Below, piece by piece: positions 17,919-26,668 of a DNA stretch of 64,000 nucleotides. Origin of the DNA: Planctomycetota bacterium. GTDB lineage: Bacteria; Planctomycetota; Phycisphaerae; UBA1845. A program made the position numbers and the translations under genes. Position 1 is the stretch's first letter. The number at the start of each line of letters is the position of its first letter. Below the pieces are notes generated by a model. It did not search any database. It was not told the origin of the DNA and worked only from the letters and a program-made list of their open reading frames with translations. The stretch lies in the NCBI GenBank assembly GCA_024276605.1, contig JAJRWX010000095.1, forward strand, positions 1-64,000, written 5' to 3'.

Positions 17919-18833
17919 TCAACCAAATAATTTCTGACGGGCCTCGTTTGCGATGGCCAGGACCGCTGGATGTTTGACCTTCTTCTCGACTGATATGGCG
18001 TAGAACCGTTCCCGCACTGACTCAAGCCGACCCACCACCCGTACGTCGTGCTGCCGCCGCACTTCCTTCTCAATGACCGTTGGTGCAGCGAACAATCCAA
18101 CTCCCGCTTGCCCGAACACTTTGAGGAGGGCGCTATCCTCGAATTCGCCGAACACTCTCGGGCGGATGCCTTCGGAATCGAACCAGTGTTCTATGCTGCG
18201 ACGGAGTGCTGTGTTGGATGTGGGGATGATAAATGGAGCACCATCGAGCGACTTGGGAAACCGACGCCGGTATTTGCCGGCGAGTTCCTTCGTACCGAAG
18301 ATGGATATCCCGCACTCGCCGAGCAGGTGGTTGAATGCCCGTACTCTGACATCAGGGCCAATCGGGCTATCGGACAAGACGAGGTCTAATTCGTATACCG
18401 CTAATCTCGTAAGTAACTCCGGCGGGCTGCCCTCGTGACAGACAAGATGAATTTGTTCAGGCAGTTGTAACGCAGGTTGAAGAAGACGGTACGCCACCAG
18501 CTTGGGAAGCACATCAGCCACGCCGACGTTGAACCGTATCGGTCTACCTGTTGGTCGGCCCTTAACGGTATCCATCAAGTCGCATCCTAGCGAAAAAATC
18601 TCGTCCGCGTAGCGGTACACGATGCGTCCGGTTTCCGTGAGTGCGAGGTTACGCCCAACACGTGTGAACAGTTTCTCTCCGAGCGAGCGTTCCAGCGCTC
18701 GTAATTGAGCGGAAATCGTTGGCTGGGCCAAGTACAACACCTTGCAGGCCGCAGCGATTGTTCCCTCCTTGGCCACAACCCAGAAGTAGTGCAGATGATG
18801 ATAGTTCAGCCATTCCATGCGACCGGGATACAT
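17919..18833 (-). CDS. nhaR: NhaR-like LysR-family transcriptional activator
   Basis: A 304-aa LysR-type regulator. The start MEWLNYHHLHYFWVVAKEG and helix-turn-helix (LYLAQPTISAQLRALER) closely follow E. coli NhaR (NYNHLYYFWHVYKEG), as do FNVGVADVLPKLV, LVLSDSPI and the FGEFEDSALLKVFGQA segment. NhaR senses Na+ and activates nhaA. AGGA lies 8 bases before ATG 18833. It is the first gene of an operon with a Kef-type antiporter and nhaA; in E. coli nhaR lies after nhaA instead. The divergent hpf-type gene starts about 110 bp away, so the shared interval may hold NhaR sites. Confidence 0.92.
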   Translation of the reverse strand: MYPGRMEWLNYHHLHYFWVVAKEGTIAAACKVLYLAQPTISAQLRALERSLGEKLFTRVGRNLALTETGRIVYRYADEIFSLGCDLMDTVKGRPTGRPIRFNVGVADVLPKLVAYRLLQPALQLPEQIHLVCHEGSPPELLTRLAVYELDLVLSDSPIGPDVRVRAFNHLLGECGISIFGTKELAGKYRRRFPKSLDGAPFIIPTSNTALRRSIEHWFDSEGIRPRVFGEFEDSALLKVFGQAGVGLFAAPTVIEKEVRRQHDVRVVGRLESVRERFYAISVEKKVKHPAVLAIANEARQKLFG

Positions 18834-18944
18834 TGTTTTATCCTATGGATCAATGTGATATTTTCTATATATCTATTGGTCTATCTGCGTCGTATATATC
18901 CATGTGGGACAAGCTGTCAAGAGAAGTCACGAGGGAACAAAGCT

Positions 18945-19313
18945 ATGCAATTGAACATTCAAGCCCGAAATGCCGAGATTAGTCGAACGTTCGAAGAGTG
19001 GATCGAGCGGCGCCTATGGTTTGCGCTGTCCAAGTTTGGCGGTCGAATTGGCCGAATCACGGCATCGCTGGAAGATATCAATGGTCCGCGCGGTGGCATG
19101 GATCAGCGGTGCCGGGTCGAGGTGCGTCTTGTGCCCTCAGGGAAGATTGAAGCGGAAGCCACGGACATAGATGCGGTCTTAGCCGTATCTCGTGCGACGA
19201 ACCGAATTGCCAGGCGTGTACGGGATACGCTCGAACGTGAACGAACTAAGAGAAGACGAAAGTATCCAATACCCCGAGAGAAAGGACATTCAGATGAAGG
19301 TTATGGTCTTTAA
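18945..19313 (+). CDS. HPF/RaiA-type ribosome-associated protein
   Basis: A 122-aa protein from ATG 18945 with GAGGG about 10 bases upstream; the frame is open further left but that overlaps the regulator promoter. The first ~95 residues match the short S30EA/HPF fold: MQLNIQARNAEISRTFEEWI, a loop with SLEDINGPRGGMDQRCRVEV, then VEAEATDIDAVLAVSRA-like helix residues. The tail is strongly basic (RERTKRRRKYPIPREKGH). There is no long-HPF dimerisation domain. Family members occupy the 30S decoding region and silence or dimerise idle ribosomes in stress. Followed 18 bp later by a carbonic-anhydrase-like gene. Confidence 0.8.
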   Translation: MQLNIQARNAEISRTFEEWIERRLWFALSKFGGRIGRITASLEDINGPRGGMDQRCRVEVRLVPSGKIEAEATDIDAVLAVSRATNRIARRVRDTLERERTKRRRKYPIPREKGHSDEGYGL

Positions 19314-19331
19314 CATCCAAGCGTTCGTTAG

Positions 19332-19964
19332 ATGGCGCTCATTGGAAAGTTGCGGAGATATGACAAGATGATTCTCACGATTGTGCCCGTTGATGACGAG
19401 AGCCATATTCTTCCCCAGTATCGTGGGACTGCGGTTGGTGATCTGCTGGCCTATCACAACCTTGGTGCCTCGCATCGCTGTCACATGGATGCTGAATTGT
19501 TGATTGGTATGTGTATGGATAACCGTGTACACCTACACATACCACCCAACTTTGCGTTTATCCTTCGGTGCGCTGGTGCGAATCTAAACATGCTTTCGTT
19601 CGATGTGTCTTTTGCCATCGCAGTTGGTGGTATATGCACCGTTTGTCTCATTGGACATGAGGGATGCCGCATGGTTGACGTGGCGTCGAAGCGGGAAGCA
19701 TTTGTCTCAGGACTCATTGACAATGTGGGTTGGGACCGTGCTCGGGCGGAGGCGCATTTCGATAATTATGCCGCGCGATACGGCTTTGACAATGTAGCGG
19801 AATTTGTATGGCGCGAAGCCAAACGATTACAGGATACCTACGAGGGTATCACTGTCGCACCACTTATATATTCGTCGGTTGATTGTAGATTGTGTCAGAT
19901 TACCGATTCATGCCACTCGAGTTCGAATCTTCATCGGGCGGTTGAAGCAGATCGTGGAGCCTAG
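19332..19964 (+). CDS. Divergent beta-carbonic-anhydrase-like protein
   Basis: A 210-aa protein. The beta-carbonic anhydrase zinc site can be read as Cys61 and Asp63 (CMDNRV, family CxDxR), His109 and Cys112 (GHEGC), between which FAFILRCAGANL matches the family FVxRNAGN and SFAIAVGGICTVCLIGH the SIEYAVxxLxVxxIxVxGH. The Gly that usually follows the second Cys is Arg (GCRMV). The C-terminus is long and has a Cys-rich end (DCRLCQITDSC). Reversible CO2 hydration is the expected chemistry but is unproven. The start could also be ATG 19368. It sits in a run of pH and stress genes, where bicarbonate balance would make sense. Confidence 0.65.
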   Translation: MALIGKLRRYDKMILTIVPVDDESHILPQYRGTAVGDLLAYHNLGASHRCHMDAELLIGMCMDNRVHLHIPPNFAFILRCAGANLNMLSFDVSFAIAVGGICTVCLIGHEGCRMVDVASKREAFVSGLIDNVGWDRARAEAHFDNYAARYGFDNVAEFVWREAKRLQDTYEGITVAPLIYSSVDCRLCQITDSCHSSSNLHRAVEADRGA

Positions 19965-20171
19965 TAGCAAGGAAATACTAATACGCATTCTAATTGGCAA
20001 AGTAGTTATGTACCGTTACGCGAAGTGGTTATGAATAGATGGTGTTAAGCAATCATAGGTCGATTGGTACTGTGGCAGCGGAAGGGGATAGAGTATTAGT
20101 GGGATATATCCGGACTTACTGATTGTGTTAACCCATAGCCGAACCGAAGTCCTTTTGCATGGATAACAGGG

Positions 20172-21089
20172 ATGGATTGTCTAAAGAATATTATTGTTGG
20201 GGTCGACTTTTCCTCTTTCTCTCGATGTGCGCTCAAGCAGGCGGTGCGTATTGCCCATTGGAACGAAGCGAAGCTGCACGTCCTTCACGTGGTTGACACG
20301 TCAGTCGTTAATCGTCTGCAAGAGTTTTGGACTGCTAAACGCGCTCTGTTGGAGTCCAAGATCACATACGACAAACTATGCAACTCAGCAATTGCGCAAC
20401 TTGAAGACCTAGTTGGTAAACCAAAGAGCGCGAACGTGCATATAGATATCACAACCGGTGCACCATTTGTACAACTGCTGCGTTGTGTCAGGGATACATC
20501 TGCTGATCTTCTGGTGATGGGGTCTAACGGATCATCTGATCCATCAAAAGGTGCCGGGACACTTGCCACCAAGTGTGTACGTAAGGCGGCAACGAAAGTG
20601 CTGTTAGTTCGCGGATATCACGTTGATCGCTTCAAGCATGTTGTAGCCTGTGTGGATTTCTCGGAATCGTCGCATCGCGTGATCGAGCAAGCGATTCGTG
20701 TCGCCCAACAGGATGGAGCGTCGTTACGCCTGCTGCATGTGTTCTCACCACCATGGAAAGGGGCCAGCTACGTTCCACAACCATCAACGGCAGATCAGCA
20801 ACACCACGCAAGCTCGCTGAGCGAGCGTATGCAAAACGCGCTCGAGCCTTTTGAGGCCGAGCTACAGGCACTGCAGGTTGAGACGCATGTGATTGAGAAC
20901 GTGCGTGAATCGGACGGTATCGTCCAATTCATCGGGGATTCAGCGACTGATCTCGTCGTTCTCGGAACGCGTGGTCGCACCGGGATGAGAGCTATATTAC
21001 TCGGGACGGTGGCCGAACGTCTCGTACGCGAGTCACCCTGTTCAGTCCTAGCAGTTAAACCGGACGACTTCAAGTACGAGATTGACTAA
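20172..21089 (+). CDS. Tandem-domain universal stress protein (UspA family)
   Basis: 305 aa made of two Usp domains. Domain 1 begins KNIIVGVDFSSFSRCALKQA and has the ATP loop GSNGSSDPSKGAGT; domain 2 begins KHVVACVDFSESSHRVIEQA and has GTRGRTGMRAILLGTVAERL. Both carry the G-x2-G-x(9)-G(S/T) nucleotide pattern, so both probably bind ATP. Function is usually stress survival under energy or oxidative limitation. It stands alone on the plus strand after the carbonic-anhydrase-like gene; 207 bp between them hold no visible gene. Confidence 0.92.
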   Translation: MDCLKNIIVGVDFSSFSRCALKQAVRIAHWNEAKLHVLHVVDTSVVNRLQEFWTAKRALLESKITYDKLCNSAIAQLEDLVGKPKSANVHIDITTGAPFVQLLRCVRDTSADLLVMGSNGSSDPSKGAGTLATKCVRKAATKVLLVRGYHVDRFKHVVACVDFSESSHRVIEQAIRVAQQDGASLRLLHVFSPPWKGASYVPQPSTADQQHHASSLSERMQNALEPFEAELQALQVETHVIENVRESDGIVQFIGDSATDLVVLGTRGRTGMRAILLGTVAERLVRESPCSVLAVKPDDFKYEID

Positions 21090-21311
21090 GCATGACGTAA
21101 ATACCAGCTAAAGTAGTGGCAACAATGCATCGAGTAGAGCACCCGACATGAGGTTGTATCAATTAGGGGCGACAAGTTTCAGAAGCAGCAGATGCATATA
21201 TAGATGGCTACCCTAGGTATTGGATTATAGAGATTATTCGGGATCTGTGAGGTCTCTGGTGAAAAGTCTATCCGATAAAACAATTTGAACCGACGAGGCT
21301 GCGGTTATCGC

Positions 21312-22625
21312 TTATCTATTGGAAGGTCGAAACCACGTACTACGCGGCAGGATGAGGTAGACCAAAGTGCCGACAGCAAATGTCGCTACGGTACCCAGAA
21401 GCTGCGAAGGATCATCAAAGGCCATGATGGCTACAGCTACCATAGTGCATGTGATATACACGAGTGGTGGTACGTACGATATCCAGCGGAAGGGGGACGG
21501 ACGAATGGAGGGTAAGAACAAGCAACCAACTGAGCATACGGCGCAAAGTGACAAGGTCAGGCCCAGGTAGGAAAGCAACCCGCGAAGCGATGAGAAGAGA
21601 ATAAAAACGACGGCAAGTAAGACCTGTGCGGCTACCGCTTGTCGAGGGGCTTCTTGGCTGAGCCTCAGAAAACTAGGAAGCAGACCATCATCGGCCATCT
21701 TTGCGTATACGCGCGGCGCAGCCATCACCATACTCGATACGGATGTTAGCAGTGCAAACGCAATGATCATCCGGACAAATGTCGCTACACGATGTCCGCC
21801 TACGCGTTCCGCGGCGATGGCTGCGATGTCCGGCATGCCTGCAATTTGCTCCGATGGAGGAGCATATACGAATATGGCATTGAGTAGCACATAAAGTATG
21901 AGCACAATACAAGTGCCCATAAGCATGGCCCGCGGCACATTCGAAGTCGCATCCCTAGCCTCGCCTGCCACGTAGACCGCGGCGTTAAAGCCGGAATAGC
22001 TCAGTGATATCCATACTAACGAAGTTGCGAACGCTGCCGTAATCGCCCAGACCCCCGTTGGTGTCTCCAGCAGAGCACCGCCATACCAAATGTCACTAGG
22101 TAATCGGATGGCGGCGAGGGAAAGAAATACGAGTAAAAGACCCAGCTTGAGGATGACAACTACGTTCTGCAAAACCGCGCCTCCGCGCGGTCGCAAGCCA
22201 TGGCATATGCCTCCTGCAACGACGACCATGATGGCGATTGTATCCGCGGGTAGCCAGGATGGTCGATGTTGCTCTGGTAGCACGTAGCCTTCAAAGGCTG
22301 TCGCAGCCAGCGCGATCGCTCCGGTGAAACCGGCAACCAACGATACCCATCCAGCTACAAAGCCCAACAAAGGATGAGCCGCACGCGAAAGATACAAGTA
22401 CTCTCCACCCGATTCCGGCATGATGCGGACGAGCCGGCCGTAACTCACCGCACCGGCGAGCGCGATCACGCCTCCGACGGCCCACGCCCACACGACGCGT
22501 CCTGGAGAACCGAGTCCCTCGATCGAAAAACCGGAAGTCGTAAAGACGCCGGCCCCGACCATGTTCGCAATGACAAGAAACGTCAGCGTCCAAAAGCCGA
22601 ACTTTTCACGTCCGGACGCAACCAT
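21312..22625 (-). CDS. APC-superfamily amino acid/amine permease
   Basis: 437 aa, about 12 membrane helices. TM1 contains the APC fold's broken-helix motif, IANMVGAGVFTTSG, and TM2-3 reads ESGGEYLYLSRAAHPLLGFVAGW as in amino acid permeases. Substrate is not deducible. Its ATG overlaps the TAA of the preceding methyltransferase gene by one base (TAATG), so it is translated by reinitiation together with an exported SAM-dependent methyltransferase, and a second exported methyltransferase gene lies just upstream. A link to periplasmic methyl-donor or product traffic is a hypothesis. Confidence 0.85.
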   Translation of the reverse strand: MVASGREKFGFWTLTFLVIANMVGAGVFTTSGFSIEGLGSPGRVVWAWAVGGVIALAGAVSYGRLVRIMPESGGEYLYLSRAAHPLLGFVAGWVSLVAGFTGAIALAATAFEGYVLPEQHRPSWLPADTIAIMVVVAGGICHGLRPRGGAVLQNVVVILKLGLLLVFLSLAAIRLPSDIWYGGALLETPTGVWAITAAFATSLVWISLSYSGFNAAVYVAGEARDATSNVPRAMLMGTCIVLILYVLLNAIFVYAPPSEQIAGMPDIAAIAAERVGGHRVATFVRMIIAFALLTSVSSMVMAAPRVYAKMADDGLLPSFLRLSQEAPRQAVAAQVLLAVVFILFSSLRGLLSYLGLTLSLCAVCSVGCLFLPSIRPSPFRWISYVPPLVYITCTMVAVAIMAFDDPSQLLGTVATFAVGTLVYLILPRSTWFRPSNR

Positions 22626-23326
22626 TAATGCTTCTCAAAGCGAAGTAAGTAGTTCTCAACCAAGCCTTCGACCCGAACCTCATCGTGAAATCGGAATCCC
22701 GCCTGTGTGATTTCTTCTTTAACTTCTGCCTTTCCGGCACGAACATGGTTGACAATCCACTCACGAGACTTTCCTGGAATACGGTCGAAGTCGATCACAA
22801 TAAGCCGGCCGCCGTGACGTAGGGCATTATGGATCGACTGAAGCATAAGGTCGGGGTTCTCAAAGTGATGATAGGTATCGCACAGAAATACAACATCCAC
22901 CGATTCCTCGGCAAGTGTTACGGCGTTCTCCGAAGAAAGAATGACTTCTACATTGCCCAGACCTGCACTAGCAACGCGCTCCTTGATGTGTGCGACAAAC
23001 TTAGGCGATATGTCGAGGGCAAACACCTTTCCTTTTTCAGTGACCGCCTTGGAAAAAGGTTCTACAAACAGACCGGTCCCGGCCCCGACGTCGGCTATTC
23101 GCTTTCCGGGCGTTAGTTCGATCGCCCGCACGATCTGATCTCGGGCGGCGGCAATTTCACGTTTCTCCGACTCCCAACGCTTCTCCCACGTTAGCGCATC
23201 CAGGTCCGGATCGAGGAATCGTTGATTGATCGAAATGGCTGAGGTGTCATGATGCTTATCGCGTGCAGAGGTGCATGACAACGCGAGTAGCAGAGCACAA
23301 AAGGTAATTGTTATGCGAACATACAT
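22625..23326 (-). CDS. Exported SAM-dependent class I methyltransferase (lipoprotein-like)
   Basis: 233 aa. It starts with a Sec/lipoprotein signal, MYVRITITFCALLLALSC, with a lipobox-like ALSC. The body is a class I methyltransferase: motif I RIADVGAGTGLFVEPFSK (~75-93), acidic motif II ALDISPKFV, motif for post-I SENAVTLAEESVDVVFLCDTYHHF, and LRHGGRLIVIDF. That the SAM-binding loop is intact on an apparently exported protein is odd, because SAM is cytoplasmic. GGGAGA lies upstream of the ATG. The permease gene is translationally coupled downstream. Substrate unknown; the family label in databases is usually just methyltransferase domain protein. Confidence 0.8.
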   Translation of the reverse strand: MYVRITITFCALLLALSCTSARDKHHDTSAISINQRFLDPDLDALTWEKRWESEKREIAAARDQIVRAIELTPGKRIADVGAGTGLFVEPFSKAVTEKGKVFALDISPKFVAHIKERVASAGLGNVEVILSSENAVTLAEESVDVVFLCDTYHHFENPDLMLQSIHNALRHGGRLIVIDFDRIPGKSREWIVNHVRAGKAEVKEEITQAGFRFHDEVRVEGLVENYLLRFEKH

Positions 23327-23461
23327 GTTTTTCTCCCACTATTAAGGTATATCAGTTACTGAATGTTTATCTTGTGAAACGCTGAGTACTATAAGCCAAC
23401 CCGCTATTGCTGATCCCCTTGATCCACAGGAACCGTGCATCAAGCGGGTGGTGTGAGTTGG

Positions 23462-24250
23462 TCAGTCGTTCTTTTCGTCGAGTGGCGGCGCCTTTCCCTC
23501 GCCTGTCATAGGAACGAATCGTACGGGAATCAATGATATTCGTTTAAGTGAACCGTCTTCGCGTTTGGTCGCAACAATCAGTTCCTGAACCTGTCCTTGT
23601 GCGCCAACCGGTATACAAATCCGACCTCCCTGTTTAAGTTGTTTGATGAGCTTCGGCGGAATGTGCTCAGGGGCACAGGTGACAATGATCGCATCGAAGG
23701 GCGCATGCTCTGGCCACCCACCGTGTCCATCCCCGATTCGTAAACGGATTGTCTTATACCCACGTTGTTCGAATATCGTGATCGCGCGTCGAGCCAGTGA
23801 TTCAATAATTTCGATCGTAAATACATGTGGCGTTATCTCGGAAAGCACTGCGGCTTGATAGCCCGACCCCGTGCCGATCTCCAGCACTTTGGATTGGGGT
23901 GTTAACTGCAATACTTCAGTCATCAACGCGACGATATACGGTTGCGAGATAGTCTGCCTTTCACCGATGGGAAGAGGTCGGTCAGCGTACGCGAGACCTT
24001 GAAGGTGGGCCGGTACGAACCAATGCCGTGGAACGTTCCGCATGGCTTCGAGGACCGCGGGTTTCTTGACCCCGCGTACCTCGATCTGGTCGACAACCAT
24101 TTTTCGACGTTGAGTGTCATGTTCCTTCGTTCGTGGATTACGTAATTCAGCCCGTGCGGGTGCAGGTACAAGCCACCCGATCGCAACCCATGAGGCAACG
24201 ATCAGTCGCGTGCATAAACAAGCCGGAGCGTATGAATCCCAATACAGCAT
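23462..24250 (-). CDS. Exported protein-L-isoaspartate O-methyltransferase
   Basis: 262 aa from ATG 24250; a TTG at 24298 would add 16 residues. The N-terminal hydrophobic stretch LIVASWVAIGWLVPAPARAE is a signal peptide with an AxA cleavage site, followed by a PCMT domain: RRKMVVDQIEVRGV, NVPRHWFVP, ERQTISQPYIVALMTEVL, and motif I KVLEIGTGSGYQAAVLSE. The enzyme methylates isoaspartyl residues in aged proteins so that they can be repaired. A periplasmic copy would repair exported proteins but needs SAM outside the cytoplasm. It is 135 bp upstream of another exported methyltransferase gene on the same strand. Confidence 0.85.
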   Translation of the reverse strand: MLYWDSYAPACLCTRLIVASWVAIGWLVPAPARAELRNPRTKEHDTQRRKMVVDQIEVRGVKKPAVLEAMRNVPRHWFVPAHLQGLAYADRPLPIGERQTISQPYIVALMTEVLQLTPQSKVLEIGTGSGYQAAVLSEITPHVFTIEIIESLARRAITIFEQRGYKTIRLRIGDGHGGWPEHAPFDAIIVTCAPEHIPPKLIKQLKQGGRICIPVGAQGQVQELIVATKREDGSLKRISLIPVRFVPMTGEGKAPPLDEKND

Positions 24251-24413
24251 GAGTATCAATATCCGCAAGGATTCTACATCAGCGTTGTCTGGGAGCAAAG
24301 TCGCAGCGGAACCGGTCTGGCTACGTGTCTACATGTTGTAGTGGTTAATACCAAATACTTTCTGAAAAATCATTCCGGGCCATGAATCGGAGACTTCATG
24401 TCTCAAATCAAAC

Positions 24414-26234
24414 CTAATCAACAACCAGCGTCAAAGCTCGGTCGACCATGGGCTTGAGTTCGTCGAAGGTTATGCTCCCGCTCGTGCGCCAGAGTATGCG
24501 GCCTTGGCGGTCGATGATCACATGCGTGGGATGAGCGTTAACACCAAACAGCTTGTGAATCGCTGTGGCGTCTGGTACGACACGATAAGAAAACCGATGT
24601 TTCTTAAGAAAAATGTTGAGATCTTTTCGCGAATTCTGTGCGACCGCAAGGAAAAGCACGTCTTCATGATTCTTGAACGCCTCTACAACACGGTTGATGT
24701 CGGGTAACTCGGCTGTACATGGAGCACAGCCAATGTACCAGAAATTCAATACCACCACCTTTCCACGTAGTTGCTCGGTTGTGAATGAATCCCCTTCCAT
24801 GGTCGTGATGCCGAATGCCGGTGCAGGGAATAGCTTGCCCTTTAACGCCTCAGTTAGAAGTTTTCCTAAGTGAGTGTCGAAACCCTGTTCAGAACCATGC
24901 CCCTGTATGTATAGCTGGCGAAGATCATCCAGGCCACGTTCCACATGCCGAAGATGTGCCTTAATAAAGGCTTGTTCCGCGCGATACGTGTCGTACAAGG
25001 TAGACCATATCTTTCCTTCCAGTTCTTCTGCATGACCCCAACCTTCTCTGCGCGAAAGGCTGGCCGCTGCCTTAACCGCGGCTACGGCTTCTGCATACTT
25101 ATTCAAGGTGAGTGCCGTTTCAGCCCATAAACGATACATCGCCGGCAAGTAATGGCTCTGTTGAGATGCTGCGGATGCTTGAGGAAAGTTCTGGCTGGAC
25201 GTCAGCGTCAAGTCAATGGCTTGTCGGATAGCGTCATACGATTCTTGCATCCGTCCTTCGCGTTTGGCAGCAATCGCAAGGGCATAGTGCGGCAATGAAT
25301 GATAGGGGTCATCGGGAAGCCAAGCGTTGGCGATCAGACGAAGTGCGTCAGAAGGGAAATCCTCTGCGTGAATGTATTCACGCAGTCCTATTCTTGCCAA
25401 TGGTGAGGTTGGATGCTTGCGAATAGCTGCAACAATGGCGTCATTTACTGCCGTGGGCCCGACACCTGAAATATTCTGGGCATATGTTTTGTAGCGGTAC
25501 AATCGCGATGCAAAATAGGTGAATCGGGCCTGTGGTGCTTCTTGGAGCATGGCAAGAAGAACTTCCCGAGCTTGCATTTCTTTGTGCAGATCAAGATAGG
25601 CTAATACCCGAATGAACTGATAGTCCAGTGGCTTACCTACGACCGTCTGTTCGATACGTCGTAAGTCGTTGATTAAAGTGCTTTCGTATTGGGATAGATT
25701 GTGTTGCATGACGCTTACCCACCATTCGTAGTAGGCGTAGTAATTGTCTGGATAGAGCGCCATCTCCTTATCGAACAGGTCACGCGCGGCTGCCGGTTCA
25801 ACATCATCAATTCGACTAGCATAGGCGTGGCGCACTGGTTGGCCGTTAGGCTTATAGATGAGTAGATGTTGGATATTGTTCTTGCTATCAAAGATTTCGT
25901 ATCGATTGGAGAAGTGAACGCTTATCTGGCATAGCGGTTTCTTAAGCGTAATCTTGCCAATGAATTTACTGCCTACGCGACGCATAGCGTAAGCTTCAAA
26001 CTGGTGCCAACCATCCGCGTAAACCGTCCAGACTGTCATTCGCAAGTCTTTGCTGGAGCTGAACATCGCGCCTTCGGAAGCGGTGTTGTAAGTTACCTGA
26101 AGCGGTTGTCCCCAGGTAGGTTTTTCCGGATTGACGGTAATGACAGGTTCGCTCGCTGTTGCTCGAGCCAAGAAAATGCTGCTTCCCATCATGAGAGCCA
26201 GGATGCTTCGGACGTTACGTGAAAGAATCTGCAT
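24414..26234 (-). CDS. TlpA/ResA-type thioredoxin-fold protein with TPR-like middle region
   Basis: 606 aa. Signal peptide (SILALMMGSSIFLARATA), a beta-rich N-terminal domain (~30-135), then a long helical, TPR-like region (~140-440; pairs such as YYAYYEWWVSVM, ALRLIANAWLPDD and YAEAVAAVKAAASLSR), then a C-terminal thioredoxin fold of the TlpA/ResA class (~465-606). The redox centre is WYIGCAPC, followed by the cis-Pro segment AHPTHVIID. It should act in the periplasm as a thiol-disulfide reductase. AAGG precedes the ATG by 8 bases. This combination occurs in many Planctomycetes and Bacteroidetes, but the partner proteins are not known here. Confidence 0.82.
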   Translation of the reverse strand: MQILSRNVRSILALMMGSSIFLARATASEPVITVNPEKPTWGQPLQVTYNTASEGAMFSSSKDLRMTVWTVYADGWHQFEAYAMRRVGSKFIGKITLKKPLCQISVHFSNRYEIFDSKNNIQHLLIYKPNGQPVRHAYASRIDDVEPAAARDLFDKEMALYPDNYYAYYEWWVSVMQHNLSQYESTLINDLRRIEQTVVGKPLDYQFIRVLAYLDLHKEMQAREVLLAMLQEAPQARFTYFASRLYRYKTYAQNISGVGPTAVNDAIVAAIRKHPTSPLARIGLREYIHAEDFPSDALRLIANAWLPDDPYHSLPHYALAIAAKREGRMQESYDAIRQAIDLTLTSSQNFPQASAASQQSHYLPAMYRLWAETALTLNKYAEAVAAVKAAASLSRREGWGHAEELEGKIWSTLYDTYRAEQAFIKAHLRHVERGLDDLRQLYIQGHGSEQGFDTHLGKLLTEALKGKLFPAPAFGITTMEGDSFTTEQLRGKVVVLNFWYIGCAPCTAELPDINRVVEAFKNHEDVLFLAVAQNSRKDLNIFLKKHRFSYRVVPDATAIHKLFGVNAHPTHVIIDRQGRILWRTSGSITFDELKPMVDRALTLVVD

Positions 26235-26668
26235 GAGTCACCTTCAGGTAGAAGGATAAGGCATCGTCAGAGTGTTCGGAGCAACCAACTCCATTCGCAC
26301 AGATAAACGAAAAAGCCTCTCTAAATAGAAAAAAGCTTTTGGCGCATATTGCCATTGCTCTAAATCCTTGAAAATAAAGAGATTATAGATTTTTGTGGTA
26401 GAGTGTAGATGCGTGACGCCAATTGAATTCCAGACCCGCATCTACGATTGAAGGCTGTGAGGCGGGAAAGCAACGTCAATCGGCAATGCAATGGCAATGG
26501 CCGAATCGGACCAACTGCACAAAATACACAGTGACTGTAATCGTGAAAGGCGTGGAATATCTGTGAGTTTTTGTGCGTCTTTGTAAAGTGGCTCGGTCGA
26601 AGAGACTTCGACGGTGGTTCGGATGCTGATCGATAAGCCTTTGGAAATAGTGAGTTCACTGCCTCATC
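26235..26668. other. Intergenic with a 9-bp inverted repeat
   Basis: 434 bp without a credible gene. GTAGATGCG (26405-26413) and CGCATCTAC (26437-26445) form an inverted repeat with a 23-base interval that itself contains CAATTG and GAATTC. It may serve as a terminator for the kinase operon or an operator for the TlpA-like gene; nothing more can be said. Confidence 0.35.

Noticed and set aside
19905-19945. tRNA-like GAGTTCGAATCTTC string
   Set aside because: It is inside a coding frame with no acceptor or anticodon arms around it.
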